DNA of 64,000 nt from assembly GCF_010093595.1 (NCBI RefSeq), contig NW_022985448.1:692180-756179 (forward strand), given 5' to 3'. Position numbers and translations under genes: made by a program. Below are positions 24,901 to 37,100 of the stretch, in pieces (position 1 is the stretch's first letter; each line of letters begins with the position of its first letter). Source of the DNA: Mytilinidion resinicola (taxonomy: Eukaryota; Ascomycota; Dothideomycetes; Mytilinidiales; Mytilinidiaceae). The notes below the pieces were generated by a model. That model worked only from the letters and a program-made list of their open reading frames with translations, had not been told where the DNA came from and did not search any database.

Positions 24901-26685
24901 AACTCCTTCGCCTCTTTTTCTAAGGAGGCGACGTCGAACACCGGTTCGTCGACTTCCCTCTTCCAGAAATCCACCAACGCGGCGCAGACGCCAACGGCCT
25001 CCTTCAAACCATCCACTACGTTCTCTACGGGCAATCCCCCAGCGACGGCGCCGCCTGCTTTTTCAGTGAAGCCCCTTCCGGCCGCTGCTACCAACGGGAT
25101 CCAGATGCCCAAGTTCTCGCTAGGCTCGGGAACTCCTAACTTCATGCAGCAATTCGCTAAGAATGCTCAGAGTGCTGAAGAAATATTGGCGGAGGAGAAG
25201 AAGAAGGCTATGCGTGACTTGCCTGAGCCTGATGATTCCGATTATGAGGAAGAGTTGGCAGAATTCGAGGAGAAGTGGGAGAAAGAGCAGAGCGAGAAAC
25301 GCGCTAAGCAGGCGGCGGCATCGTCGAAAGCCCCGGTCTTCCAATTCACTCCAAGCGGCTCGAACGCCTCAAGTGATTCTGAAGCCCCAGCAAAGGCTCC
25401 ATTCTCCTTGGCTAGGCCAAGCAGTGCCGCCTCCAGCAACGGTCTTTTTGTTTCACGCAACAATAGCCCAACACCATCGACGAATGGCGGTGCATCAGTT
25501 TTTGACACACCAGCTGCACAGTCTACCCCATTCGCGAACATCTTCGGCCATCTTTCCGGAGGCGAGTCAGGAGCTGACGCTGCTGGCGACGATGATGATG
25601 AAGATGAAGGGGAGACTGAGGGGTCGGATGATCAGGAGTCCAACGGGGCCACCCCTATTGCTACTCAACAGAGTTCTACGAAGCGGAAGGAGATAGACGA
25701 GCAATCCGAGGAGGACACGTTCGAGGAGTCTGTAAGGCGCAAGCGCCAAGATCGAACTCCTCAGGCCGAGAAGCAAATCGAGAGCACACAGACACCTGTC
25801 CCACCGAAAGGCAAGAGCATGTTTGATCGAGTCACCTACCTCCCTGACGGGCAACCGGAGAGGGAACTTTCTACTCCCGAGGACGGAAAGGCGAACGGGG
25901 AGTCTGAGACGCCAAAAGCGACGCTTTTCGGCAGCTCAGCGCCGCCGCCATCGGCTCTGTTCCAACCGAAAGCATCACTGTCCGGCGATCAGACTTTCAA
26001 TCGCGATAGTCGGATCAAGTTCTCATCGACTGCGCCTGCTACATTCAATTTCACGACCACCAGCCCGGCAAATGGCAAGAATCTTTTCGGAAGCTTGACG
26101 TCATCGACGCCAGCTCCTCCAAACGCCGCATCTGCGCAATCACTCCTCGCCGCACCCAGCACAGCGTTCGGCCTTCCTTCCGGATTCAACTCTCCGTTCA
26201 TGTCTCGTGCAGCAACCCCATTCTCGGCGGACGAAGCGAGTGGCAAAGAGTCGGGAGACGCCAGCGGAAAGAATAATGATGAGGACAAGCTCACCGATGC
26301 CCAAGTTCAGCTCACCGATCTCACTGAAACCGAAAAGCGGGAGAATGATGTTCTATTTGAGTGCGAGAAATCGAAGGCCCTGGAGCACGACAAAGGTTCC
26401 AAGAATCCCGGAGGTAGTTGGGAAAATAAGGGTTTGGGTCCAGTCCGAATCCTGAAGAACAAGCAGACTGGAGTCGTCAGCCTTCTCCAACGTCAAGTCC
26501 CTGGTGGCAGAATTGTTGTCAATGTACGAATTCTACCTGGAATTCCCGCGACCGGCGCAGGGAAGAGCGTCAAAGTGCCCGTTCCAGCGAGCGACGATAG
26601 ACCAGGTACATGGTGCTTCAGATTCGGGACCGAGGAAATCGCGGTTGAGTTTATGAACACATGGAATGAGAATAGGCCAGCTTGA
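21905..26685 (+). CDS. nup2: FG nucleoporin of the Nup2/Nup50 family with C-terminal Ran-binding domain
   Basis: Three exons (21905-22032, 22281-22323, 22444-26685) give about 1470 residues. The basic N-terminus (MSKRQIEVQGTK, KRATAAQLANRK, then KQPTSRKQTSGS across exons 1-2) resembles the importin-alpha-binding end of Nup2/Nup50. A very long Ser/Pro/Phe/Gly-rich region follows, with many FG, FGxxx and SxFG dipeptides typical of disordered pore-lining nucleoporins. A conserved helical module sits in the middle (IWCEREKLRLLNVGFKNTI, AGVYANWTRYTDWYAEVAKEI). A 29-residue duplication lies at 24337-24510, and an acidic/basic stretch at 25590-25760 includes likely nuclear localisation signals. The last ~125 residues are a RanBP1-type domain (ENDVLFECEKSKALEH, WENKGLGPVRILKNKQTG, TWCFRFGTEEIAVEFMNTWNE). 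It should act in importin-alpha/Ran recycling at the nuclear basket. Exon 2 is only 43 nt and its acceptor is my best choice among two. Confidence 0.9.
24337..24510 (+). repeat. Direct repeat of 87 nt (29 residues) inside the nucleoporin
   Basis: Two adjacent units, 24337-24423 and 24424-24510, each encode VSQTSKSLE(E/D)(V/I)LNGGSAA(S/P)SPRP followed by a Ser/Pro segment. They differ mainly at silent positions, so this looks like an old in-frame duplication kept under selection. Confidence 0.9.
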
Positions 26686-27377
26686 TCATTCGGTGGCATG
26701 TTTTCGAGAGCGATACTTCAGATTGATCAGGTGACTTCATCGGCTCTGATTCTTCATATTGCATTCTTCTCTTCTTCTTGGGCCACCTGTTTCTTGTACA
26801 TCAAAAATCCTTGCAAGGGTCTTTCCTTAAATCAAATTTTTGGCGGTTTGTTATGCATGGAAGCCGGAGTTTTCTGGCATATGGTCCTCCAGGGGCCCTC
26901 TTTGAAAAGGGAATTGGCGATACACACTCTGTACAACTAGATTAATTTCCTCCCATTGAATTTGAAAGTTCATTCACTCCATCCTTCGGGAAATGTCACT
27001 TGCGGGCTTTTCGAGTATTTGCATCCTTGGGGCATAGCCATGATACGAGTCACTGATTCTTGAATCTTGTCTGAATAGGACGGGGGAGTTCCCGACTCTA
27101 TGGTCATTAACGTCCCTTACTTGCCAACCCCCGCGAGAGGTGCGGAATGCACGCCACCTGTCCTTACCTCGACTTCAGCTCTGTATATTACTAATACGCA
27201 GGGCAAGCATGGCCGACTGCGATTCGTCCGTCCGCTCTACCTCCCCATCGCGTTTAGAGGACCCTCTGAATTCTACACCCTCATTGGAGAAATACACACA
27301 ACACCAGCCCCAGCCCTAGCGCCGAAAGGAACAGAAGCGCCTATCACACCCCAGAATATCCACCACAGAACGTTACG
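26686..27377. other. Intergenic region
   Basis: About 690 bases after the nucleoporin stop hold its 3' UTR and any promoter of the small ORF at 27378. Pyrimidine-rich patches are visible; no gene or motif can be supported. Confidence 0.4.
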
Positions 27378-27890
27378 ATGCAGCCCAGCAACTTCCTCCG
27401 CAACCGGAAGTCCTCCCGCGCCGCGCTCGCCGCCTGTGCGGTCGTCGCGCTTGTCTTCTTCCTCAATGAGCTGCGGTGTGTAAGGCATGGATGTCTGAGA
27501 AAGACGGGGTTTACGGGTGGGTGGGAGCAGGAGGAGGCGCAGACGAGTCCGGATAGCAGGGGGGCAATAGAGGCGAAGACGATGGGGTGGACAGGTGCGG
27601 AAGATGCGGTGCCGTTTGGGGATGGGGTGAAGGAGGCGGAGAGCCAGAGGGCAGGACAACCGGTGGGGGTGGTTGAAGGGAGAGTGAGTGTGCAGGAGTT
27701 GCAGGTGCCAACGCCAGCGCATGTGGTCGGGGTGGATGGGAGTGTGGTTCATGGAGGTACGCAAGGGGCTGGGACGGAGGCTGCTGTGGTGCAAGGAGGA
27801 CACCGTGTTCAGAGCGGAGGAGAGCAGAATATGGGGTTGGGTATGGGTATGGGTATGGGTATGGGCGTGCCTGGGCTGGATGGGACATGA
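27378..27890 (+). CDS. Possible small single-pass membrane protein
   Basis: A 170-residue ORF starts at an ATG and opens with a short basic segment (NFLRNRKSSR) and a hydrophobic helix (AALAACAVVALVFFLNEL), which suggests an N-terminal signal anchor. The rest is Gly/Glu/Val-rich and ends in a Gly-Met run encoded by a TATGGG hexamer repeat. I do not recognise a family. The N-terminal topology is common in small fungal membrane proteins, and a donor-like GTGTGTAAGG just after the helix (around 27473) could mean the real gene is spliced differently. The overlapping minus-strand frames are proline/histidine-rich shadows. It sits between the nucleoporin and the NmrA gene, with no functional clue from context. 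Confidence 0.4.
   Translation: MQPSNFLRNRKSSRAALAACAVVALVFFLNELRCVRHGCLRKTGFTGGWEQEEAQTSPDSRGAIEAKTMGWTGAEDAVPFGDGVKEAESQRAGQPVGVVEGRVSVQELQVPTPAHVVGVDGSVVHGGTQGAGTEAAVVQGGHRVQSGGEQNMGLGMGMGMGMGVPGLDGT
27833..27865 (+). repeat. TATGGG hexamer microsatellite
   Basis: About four to five copies of a GGGTAT/TATGGG hexamer lie in the 3' end of the small ORF, encoding an alternating Gly-Met run. Such tracts are prone to length change. Confidence 0.8.
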
Positions 27891-28044
27891 AACTTTTGGA
27901 AGGATGTGGTTGGATGATGGTTTGGGTATTCGTCTTTACGGCTAGTCCGTGATGAAAAGTGCTATGTATACCTATCGGATGTTTCAACAAGTGATCACCA
28001 CCAGGTCAACTCATCCTCGCAGTCGTGGGCCCCATAGTGCTCGT

Positions 28045-28977
28045 TCATGTGAACTGAATAGGATGTGTCTCGAAGTACTCTTCGAACGGGGTGAGTCTGC
28101 CTCGGGCGTTCTCAGCAGCCCAAGCTACCAACTCCTTCTCGCCTGGGCCGAAGTAGCCCCACTGCTCTTGGGCTTGAAACCCTTCAGCGAAAACGTCAGC
28201 CATGAACGGTATGGTCTTCTTGAAGTCCTCAACGGGGATCTGCTTGTAGACGATAGTCTTTCCTGTGGCCTTGGACAAGACGGCGACTATTTCCTCCAAG
28301 GTGTACAGTCTAGTGGCGGCGCAGAACCTCTTGCCTTCGTACTTGTCGGGCTCGGCGAGGATGGCGCCAACGAAGTTGCCTGAGTTCCCGACAGCGTCGA
28401 TCAAGGGCATCGTAGTCTTGGGAGAGTTGGGTCGGGACATAACCCAGGTGCCATCGGGAGCCTCTTTTGGAGCCAAGAAGGCCTGGAACGCGAAATTCTC
28501 CATGAACGAGCCAGGGCAGTAGAAGGCACTCTTGATAGGAAGGCCTCGAATGTACTTCTCGATCTCTGCCTTGGCGTCGAAGGGGGTGACTGCGGTGTAT
28601 TTGCCACTAGAGATGTCGCGGACTGACGGCAGAGTGCTGAAGATGAAATACTGGACTCCTTTCTCAACGGCGACGTCGGCAATCGTCTTGCCGTTGTTGA
28701 ACTCTTTCTCCAAGGCGTCGGGGCCGATGAAGGGTGTTGTCATGGCGAAGACGGTGTGCACGCCGGTCAGAGCTGTCTCGAGGGAGGCTCGGCTGGATAC
28801 GTCGCCCTGGACGACGTCGACCTTCTCCTTGAGCTGCTTGGCCTTCTCCGAGTTGACATCGCGGGTGATGGCGCGGATCTTGTACTTTTGGGAGAGCTCT
28901 GGGTCGTTCAGCACATAGTTCAAAACTGAACCGCCTTGTTGGCCGGTAGCGCCAAAGATGGCAAGGATTTTGGACAT
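28045..28977 (-). CDS. NmrA-like family NAD(P)-binding protein
   Basis: A single exon of 310 residues begins at an ATG. The Rossmann nucleotide-binding loop is at the N-terminus (ILAIFGATGQQGGSVLNYVL), followed by the NmrA-type strand pattern AITRDVNSEKAKQLKEKVDVVQGDV, TVFAMTTPF, a YFIFSTLPSVRDISSGKY segment and the substrate-side motif PFDAKAEIEKYIRGL. The family (PF05368) includes the nitrogen metabolite repressor NmrA, redox sensors such as human HSCARG/NMRAL1, and many uncharacterised fungal oxidoreductase-like proteins that sense NADP(H) rather than catalyse. The sequence does not tell which. It is convergent with the preceding small ORF. Confidence 0.9.
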   Translation of the reverse strand: MSKILAIFGATGQQGGSVLNYVLNDPELSQKYKIRAITRDVNSEKAKQLKEKVDVVQGDVSSRASLETALTGVHTVFAMTTPFIGPDALEKEFNNGKTIADVAVEKGVQYFIFSTLPSVRDISSGKYTAVTPFDAKAEIEKYIRGLPIKSAFYCPGSFMENFAFQAFLAPKEAPDGTWVMSRPNSPKTTMPLIDAVGNSGNFVGAILAEPDKYEGKRFCAATRLYTLEEIVAVLSKATGKTIVYKQIPVEDFKKTIPFMADVFAEGFQAQEQWGYFGPGEKELVAWAAENARGRLTPFEEYFETHPIQFT

Positions 28978-29799
28978 GTTTTGGGTTGTTTAGAGGCAGA
29001 AGTCTTGGATATGGGTTTTGTGACTGTTGGCTTTTCCGAGGGAAGTTTTTCGAGTTTGATGATTTTTCTGGAGGAAAGCGGGTATCCTTGATCTTATTAT
29101 ACTTTTGAAGTTGACAAGAGAGAGATATCATCCGATGCTTTTCGGAGAGTCTTCATCGCCGAGCATTATAAAGAAAGAAGCGAGTTTCACGGGGCTCCAT
29201 GAATATTTCACGGGACTCCGCAGCTTGTGTTGACGCGTGAGGCTTGTGAGCTGTGGACTACGTGGCTACCCGTGGACCAGAAACGGAGCGATATATGGAT
29301 CCAGCAGACGTCTGATGGTAGATTTGCTCCTTGTAGCTTATCAATCAATTCACCTTGGCCCTCTTGTGCATCTCGCCCTTCACAACGGACCTGAATACCG
29401 GTACGTGACTAGTCAGAACACGGAAAGTCAGGTGCAAAAGTTAAAGTATACCTTGTTGGGTCAGTAAAGGGATGGTGTTTACTGCATGGAAAGGATGTAT
29501 GAGGGTTGCCTCTGGGATATGATAATTACGGGTTGCTGGTAAGGTCTCTAATGCTGTCTAATGGTACGTGTAAATTACGGTCACTAGTGGTGCTTAGCGT
29601 GGCTTGTAGCCGACCTCAACTCATACGCCATGTCTATCTGCACCAGAATAGAGGAGCGTTTGAATAGATGATGCTTCTGCTTCTACTTAAAATCTGTGAC
29701 ATGATATTGAGTAGTCACGTGGATTTCCATTGGCATGGGTGATTGGACTGTACAAAGGGTAGGACTGGCGCAACCCGCGATCCTACCATGCCCACCAGA
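28978..29799. promoter_or_regulatory. Divergent upstream region of the NmrA-like gene and npr2
   Basis: About 820 bases separate the NmrA-like gene (minus) and npr2 (plus). No gene is seen. A CACGTG E-box core is present at 29715-29720, 80 bases before npr2. Confidence 0.4.
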
Positions 29800-31419
29800 A
29801 TGATCAAGTCTATCTTCTTCACGCGCTTCCACCCAGAGAAAGGTGGACTCTCTCTCTCTATGCGTCATATCTATAGAAAACTTACTGACTCCATATAATT
29901 ATAGGCTCACGCGTCCTCCACCAAGTCCCTGAAGGCTCCATCACGCCCTCTGCGTCCCCCTCCGCGCTCAAACAGCCCCTCTTCCATTTTCCCTCCGTCT
30001 CTGACTATATAATCCCACGGCAAGAGTTCTGCGATCGCCTGGTCACAACTTGCACGAACCGCTGCCGCGTCGTGGGATACCCTGTCTGTATCAAGGGCGA
30101 GGGACGGTACAATCGCAACGAGTTTATCTTCAACTTTGCACTCGTTCTGGACGAGGACGCTGCGGATTGGGGAAGCTATGCAAGTGTGGTGAGGAAGTTA
30201 GGCAGGCTGCTCAGGGCACTGGAGGAACAAGGAGGGTTCTTGAGTCGAGAGGAGGATCCGCGGATGTTTGAGGATGATGAGGACGATGGGTTGGGCTGGA
30301 AAGAGCAGGGACAGACAGAAAGTCAGACAGACGACGATGAAGAACGGGAATACACACATTTCAACACATGGAAATCCAAACCGTCTGGAAACGGAGGAAA
30401 GGTGTATGCACTCTGCGAGATGATTCTCGAGGACTTGAACAACTATTGCGAGTGCATGATACCAATAGGTACTACTCCAATGAATCCTACATCAAGAACG
30501 CTCCCATCTAACCAACTGCTCCTGAATAGACGACTCGAACACCATAAACCTCAAACTCTTCCCCACGCACCTCCCGCCCGCCCCCATATTCGCCTGGCAC
30601 GTCCCGCTCCTAACCATCGACCTCTCCTCCTTCTCCTCCACCACCATCTCCTCCGACCTCACCCTCACCCGCATCCTCCCCTACATCGACGGCACGCGCT
30701 CCGTCTCCCACCTCTCCCAGCTCGCCGACACCGATCTCAGCCTGACCCGCAAAGCCGTCCAGCACCTCGTCTACTACGGCTGCGTCATCCTCCTCGACAT
30801 CTTCCACTTCAACGCCATCTACGCCCCCACCGCCGAGATTTACGACTTCATCACCGACCAGAGCCTGCAGGAGGAGTGCGCGCGCTACGTGCGCATCCCG
30901 CACATCAGCCTCGCTCACGGCGCGCGGCACGAGCGCAAGACGCTCGCTGCGCGCAACGTGCTCGCCGAGGACGGCGGGAACGAGGCGGCGGCGGTGGACG
31001 CGGACCGCTATCGCGTCCCCAAGGAGCATCTAGTGAAGCTGTACACGAGCCTGAAGCAGGGGCTCACACTGCGCAACTGGGTGCTGGAGAACTTTGAGCT
31101 GCTGACGTGTGTGGATGTGCGGCGGTTCATCACGTTTGGCGTCATCAAGGGGTTTCTGTACCGCGTGCACAAGTATGCGATTGCGACGTCGTCGGGCGTG
31201 GCGGGGTTCGAGGAGGAGAGGAGAAGGGAGGTGCTGGTGAAGCCGCATGAGGGGGAGGGTGTGGCGTATGGGTCGGATGTTAGTCGCGAGTTGCCGCTTG
31301 CGCGGTATTTGGATGGGCTGCATAGCTTTGATGAGATCTGCACGGAGCTGAGGATGAATGAGAAGGATGTTTTGGAGAGAGTGAAGGGGTTTGGGGAAGT
31401 GCAGATAATACATCGATGA
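29800..31419 (+). CDS. npr2: Nitrogen permease regulator 2 (Npr2, SEACIT/GATOR1 subunit)
   Basis: Three exons (29800-29842, 29905-30468, 30530-31419) give 498 residues. The start MIKSIFFTRFHPEK followed by GSRVLHQVPEGSITPS is the typical Npr2 N-terminus. An in-frame ATG four codons earlier (29788) is an alternative. Further family segments are FHFPSVSDYIIPRQEFCDRL, RCRVVGYPVCIKGEGRYNRN (longin-like domain), FAWHVPLLTIDL, RILPYIDGTRSVSHLSQLAD, VQHLVYYGCVILLDIFHFN and, near the C-terminus, LYTSLKQGLTLRNWV and RRFITFGVIKGFLYRVHKYA. An acidic insertion (DDEDDGLGWKEQ, TDDDEERE) is poorly conserved. Npr2 works with Npr3 and Iml1 as the GTPase-activating complex that restrains TORC1 at the vacuole under amino-acid limitation. 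Confidence 0.95.
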
Positions 31420-32508
31420 TGCGGATCTTGACGGCGTTTTCTGGGCTTGCAGTTTAGTCAGAATTTTGGCAGCCAGAAAACAGCTCGATCACGAAGACGT
31501 GGTTTCTCAACTTTGATGAGTCGGTTCGAAGCCTACTGCATGATATTTACGAAGTCTAGAGTTTCTCAGATGTGAGTGGCAGAAGTCGCGTGATGCCGGA
31601 AGGGGAGAGAGTGAAAGTCCTGGTATTTCACCCCTTCCCATCCCTTAGTTGCATGTTAGGATCATGTCACTCGTCATCTTGCTCGAGTCAAGTGTGTTGT
31701 TGTTGTCGCGAAAAGCAACACCATTGATATACATCTACACTTGAACCGCCTAGTATAAGTACACGCTACGTTGGGCATGGCGTAAACTGCCTACAAGGGG
31801 AGGCGACAGAGACCAAAGAAGATCCCTGCACAATGGCATTGAAAGGAGTGGCCCTGACGTGTTACAGAATACAGATAGCCGCCAGGACGGATCCGAAACA
31901 TGAAGAGAATTCGTTAAAGAAAATGCGAATAGACAAGCATTTTGGGTGCGGTAAGAATAGTACAGCAGTGTAACATATGGTGGTAAAATCCGGGCGCGCT
32001 GCCGATGAAGGAAGGTCTCCGTCCGGTTCCTTTATACCCTCTCCTTTCCCCTCCCAAAGATCCCTCGAAGATTCTTTGCGCTTTGCAATGCAACGCTAGC
32101 TCCATTTTCTTGCCGCGGCGATGTATCGGGCATGTTATTAGTAGCATCGATCACGTTATCATGGGACGCTAGCATGATAGTGTCGATGCTTCTCGCCTGC
32201 CTTGCGAACCGCGCTGATAAGATGTATCCTCCCAGACGCCTCTTGAATACCAATAGCTTTGAGCCTCCACCTCTTTAAACCCCATAGACGCCACATGATT
32301 GTACCACCGAAAAGAATACGCCGAAAGAGGTCGTGAGAGAAGCCGTTAATTCGAATTAGTTTGTAAGGTTGAGTACCTAGTGCGTGGAGGACTGAAATAT
32401 GGGACTTGAGCTCCGTCATGACAAACACAAGCATGAGGTCTGTCGTTAGGCGAACAGTTCTGAAGATGCGGAGCAAAGAAGACTGAAATGAATGATAGTG
32501 AGCGAAAG
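31420..32508. other. Convergent intergenic region
   Basis: About 1.1 kb between the 3' ends of npr2 and the zinc-cluster gene. Minus-strand frames at 31914-32476 look like noise: they use non-ATG starts and show no domain. It probably holds two 3' UTRs. Confidence 0.4.
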
Positions 32509-34184
32509 CTATCCTGCTTGGTAAATATGACCGACACCTGAAACCGAAGCACGGTGGGTCAGACTTGTGCGGTGCTCAAACGAGTCACGTCGTAAAGATT
32601 CCATGCTGGTTGCATGCTGAGGCTGAGAGAGCGGCGCGTATCGTTGTCCGTTCACGAGTGTCCCCTCGGTCGCGGTGACCTCCCCTGAAGAATTGTGCCT
32701 AGATGATTGCTCCACACTAAAAGAGTATAGGTTGGGGCAAGAATCCTGGCGAGAGAGAGCCATTTCGCTAGATGTACAGACGGGAAGGGTCTGTTGGCGC
32801 ATAAGCGAGTAGCCTGTGCTTAAAGATGTCGCTGGCATGGTCGAATCTGAGGAAGAAGTGCTGCTGTAGGACATAGAAGGCGCGGTGCTGGTAGGAGATG
32901 GCTCAGGGCTGTTTGCGTCCGCAACATGATAACCTAGAACGGGCTCCGGAGCGGATGCAGCGGCCATGTATGGTTTGGACGGGGTTGGTGAGATGATGTC
33001 ACCTGAGGAAGAGCTCGTGATTGAGCTTGGGCGACCTCTGGCTATACTGCCTTCGGTAGACCAAGGCATAGCAGCTTTCGTGTAACTACCATTTGAGCTC
33101 ACGGTGGTAGTAATGGGACCTTGAGCAGCTGGGAATGCTCGTGTGTGATTCTGGTCTACGACTGCCGTTGGCAGAGACCGAGTTGCCTGCGGAATAGGTA
33201 ACTGTCGGTCAGTCAGTGCGACCGGAAGAGTCGAGTTGAGCGATGTCATGTTCAATGGCGAAAACGGCTCAGTGGTAACTGCTGGTCGTATCATGGTCGT
33301 GAGATATGGCACACCATTGGTCGCATAGGTAGTTGCGGGGGTGTCTTGATCGAGATATACGCCGGTGCCATTGGGCATTGACTTCTGGGACATTTGGCTC
33401 CATCGGAGGCTACTCTCCGGTGCGGTATATACAGAGCTCATAGACTCTGGTCCCATCAGACTGGCACTGTTCGTAAGGCCATAAGACTCTACTGGGGAGT
33501 CATCAGCGAAAGGGATTGATGACCACGGCTGCGAGTATGCCGACTTTGTATTGCCGGAGGGATACTGGCTGGTGGGGTAGGCTTGGTGGTACGTTGGAGG
33601 GGGGGCTGAGTATATTGGGATCATCCCATTCTGATGGGAATTTCCAGTTGGTATGGTGCTGCTAAATTGGGTAGGGATGTTACCGGCCAAATTCATGACG
33701 CTGAATGCATCTCCAGAGCCAACCTGCTCGCCGGGTTAGATGGCTAAACTTTTTCATACTGGAATCATGAGGGGACGAACTCGGTTGAATTGGCACTGCG
33801 TGATATCAGCACCAGCGCCCCTGCAGTTTTCGCATCCCAATCCATTCCCAGGATCGCCACTGCAACGAATCTTGCGCTTCCTACAGCGCGCGCACTGATA
33901 ATAAATCAATAATGGGTAACTTCTGGTTATGATTGAGACAACAGCCACTGAGAGTAGTTTTCACTTACTGCTACAGCGATGCGGCGTCTGGGTTGTCCAC
34001 TGCCCTGCTCTCCTTCCAGATCCCTGATCGAAGTACCGCGATGTCGAGAAGTGATCGGACAGCCACGGAAATCAAGGCGTGTGGAGTTAGACACGAAACA
34101 CGGAGCATTGCGGTCGCCAGAAGAAATCCCGTATCGGTGAATGGCGTAGTCGGGGTAACGCGGGACGGAATCGTAGTCGTTCAT
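32509..34184 (-). CDS. Zn(II)2Cys6 transcription factor
   Basis: Three exons (34184-33969, 33894-33781, 33723-32509) give 514 residues. Exon 1 encodes MNDYDSVPRYPDYAIHRYG and an Arg-rich end. Exon 2 is essentially the DNA-binding zinc cluster CARCRKRKIRC...CENC...CQF with spacing C-x2-C-x6-C-x9-C-x2-C-x9-C. Exon 3 starts VGSGDAFSVMNLAG and is a long Ser/Thr/Pro/Tyr-rich, presumably disordered activation region (AYPTSQYPSG, TTTVSSNGSY) with no fungal-specific middle homology domain visible. It is small for a C6 regulator and lacks the usual alpha-helical effector domain. Phase-0 introns of 74 and 57 nt flank the zinc cluster. The target genes are unknown. The long gene-free upstream region resembles that of developmental regulators. 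Confidence 0.88.
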
Positions 34185-37100
34185 GGCGCTGGTAGTGTGG
34201 GCTTGGGCAATGTTAATTGAGTTGAAGTATGAACAAGGACAGAGGGGTATGCGAACTGCAGGTACGGTCGAACAGAAGCACACGTAGGTTTGCTTGCAGT
34301 CAATGACAGCGTGCGCCCTGGTTCGATTCGACTCGAGATTTCGACAACGAGCAAAGACAGGCCACCACAGTGGCCGGACAGGATTGTGGGGGTTTTGATC
34401 CAGAGCTTCTTCGCACTCGCAACACCCTCGAAGACTGGAGCGGCAGACTGAGCCTGCATCGATCTGGGCTTGTAAAATTTATACACATGCACGGGAGACG
34501 GCGGCGGTGAAGATTCCGGGTGTGATTGCTAGTAGGTGCGCTCAACTACGTGGCGAAAGTGAAGCCTGAGTCGTCTTTCTGTGAAGCGCGCTGGCTGTTC
34601 CTGAGGAATCTCGATGTCTTGGGAGAAGGGTCAATAGCCCATAAAGTAGTTTGCAGACGAAACAGTCGAATGGCTATCACTCTAGTGGCGGCTGGCTGCA
34701 GTGGTGCCGTGTGTACCAATCCTGGGGCAGCACGCGCGGACGAACAAGGCAATCTCGAACGGTCTTCTGGCCCTCCGAAGTGCGATAATGTGTAACCCAG
34801 GTACAGAAGCCCCATCGGTACGTCGTCAGTCATGTGCACAGCCCGTCTCCCCGTTCAAGAGCCGGCCGAGGAACCCAGCGCCCTCTGCGGCGAAGCACCC
34901 GAGACAAGGTCGCCCCCGTTGAGACAGGAAACAGACGAAACATGTGGCGCGAGACAGTGCAAATTTGGATAGGAAAAGACAAATAGCTAGACAGCAAGGC
35001 ACAGTGGTCTGGCGCCGCGGAGCTGGTAGCATTCCACTCCGCATGCGACCCCCACAAAGTCGCCTTCAATCTTGGTCGTGCTTGCTATTCGTCAGTTTGT
35101 GCGTTTGCTCTCTGCGCGTGGCACCACGAATCCCTGTTTGGTCGTTAGAAGGAGTAGTTGCACGTGTTGAGTGCTCGCATCCAGAGTCTGCATCTTTGGG
35201 TGGCTGTTGTTGTCTAATCACGATGCAGTGTAGCAAACGTCGAGGAGAGATCAGCGCGCACCGAAATTCCTCTTGGTCTGAATGAATTGCGCCGCGCGTA
35301 GAGACTACTGCGTGGGCGCAGCATGGAACGGTGGAATACTGTGCCGTTCTTTAGTGGGAGACACCTTGGCCAACGTGGAAGCGGAGAGAGGAAGAGCAAC
35401 TCGAAGCGCACTATCAAACTGTGAAATAGCTAGCTCAAAGGATGCAAGTTGACACGGTGAGGCGGGGCCACGACAAACAGGTGTGAGGATTGCCACAGCC
35501 GCATACCAAGCAGAGAGTATTCTAGGTACGCTCTAGGACCTGTAGAATGCCACAGCAGATATGGGCATCTCAGCATCGAGATCAATTATAGTGGCTATGA
35601 ATGGACGAGGTCCGCGGTTGACCCTGCGTTCGTGCATCCGATATGGCGGCGGTGGGTGGTCGGTTAATCGTTGCGAGCGAGGCCAGAGCTGTCCTCAGAT
35701 CAGACACTGGTTCCCACGATTGAGGGGCGTTACGTCGACGACAGAGCGGTACGCTACGTCTTGACTGCGGGTCGGTGCACTTCGGGGTAGCCCGCGTCTT
35801 GCTAAAGCAGACCCAGCAGCGGCTACCCCCGTTGCAGAAGATTTGTCAAATCATCCAGTGCTCTTCGCCAGTAGAAGATGACAGCAATGCACCAGAGTGG
35901 GGCGGCAACGGCGGCGCAAACAGAGCGCCTGGAGAGGACCCAGCCCGTTACAGTGTCACCGTCTGAGGCGTCATGAGATGGCCATCCCCGGACTGGCCGA
36001 CACGTGATCTTAAGTCACTCCTTATCGCCAAGGATAGTGGAGCGGTCTCAGCTGAGAATGGCACTGACGGCTCTTTCTTCGGCTGCAGAAGCAGGGACGC
36101 GATGAAGCTTGGTCCAAAGTTAAAAGAAGCAGGAGTTCAAAACGAACAAGGAAAACAAAGAGGCGCTGGCAAACAAGCTAGGGTATCCAGGTGGAGGCCC
36201 TCGATGGTGATGTCTCACAACAACTCTTTGGTGACGAGCTCTTGGGATGAAGCCCACTGGGGGTTTGCCGGGGTGTGCGTTGGAGCTCAAGCGGTCCACG
36301 CAGAGAACTCCAGAATGAGACGTTGCAAAAGCTATTTGGGGCACATACACAGTGGGCGGTTGAACAACCATTCTGCACGGGAAGGAAGACAGAAGTCAGA
36401 GACAGAGAGAGATCCCTCAGATGTTATCATATCGTCTAAAGTGCAACAAGCCAATGTCAGTGCAGCTTTGGGTAATGTGCATGAGCCCCGTGAAACAAGG
36501 GGCTGCATGGACGATGCAGATTCGGAGGCGGGCGAAGCAAGCCACTAAAGGACTGCAGAAGGTCGGACAAAAGAGACAAATCGACATCCCAACATATGCT
36601 GAATTGGGACATGCACGATCCGTATCTAGACGTCAAGGCTAATAAAAAGACAGAAGAAGCAAGCGGAAAGAGAAGAACAGCCATTTGGTGATGAGACGTG
36701 GGCCGGTTCTGGCTTTCGGGATGTTGACAGCTCGTGATGGTACGGAGATAGGCCCGAGCGGAGGAGAGCCTGCTCGGGAGACTGGAGCGGTCCGTTCCTA
36801 GCTAGGTAGGGTAACGGTATCAACGACAGTCAGTGGCTGGGCAATGTCTTCATCCATGGTTCGCGGGCTAGTCTGCAGGAGGTTGTGGATGCTGTGCTGC
36901 AGCTATCCGGAGGAGGAGGCCCAATTGCACAATGATAGCCCGCACGCGCCCTCCCGAGCCCTGAGAGGCCACGGAACGTGAGCAGCAAGCCGTGTGGTTG
37001 TTGGCCGCCATCCAGGTGCTCTCTCCAGACACAGACACAGCGTGGTCGTCCTCCGTCGTCCTCTGTGTGCACGTCAAATCGGCTTCGCTCCCAGTTGCCG

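Noticed and set aside
27273..27990. Two long minus-strand frames opposite the small membrane ORF
   Set aside because: Pro/His/Leu-rich low complexity without a credible start or domain.
31914..32476. Minus-strand frames between npr2 and the zinc-cluster gene
   Set aside because: Non-ATG starts and no family features; more likely 3' UTR sequence.
34310..34335. tRNA B-box-like GGTTCGATTCG
   Set aside because: No matching A box or cloverleaf could be drawn around it.
35973..36548. 191-codon plus-strand ORF in the 3.4-kb gene-free region
   Set aside because: No recognisable domain, irregular composition, no splice partners; length is within chance for this GC content.
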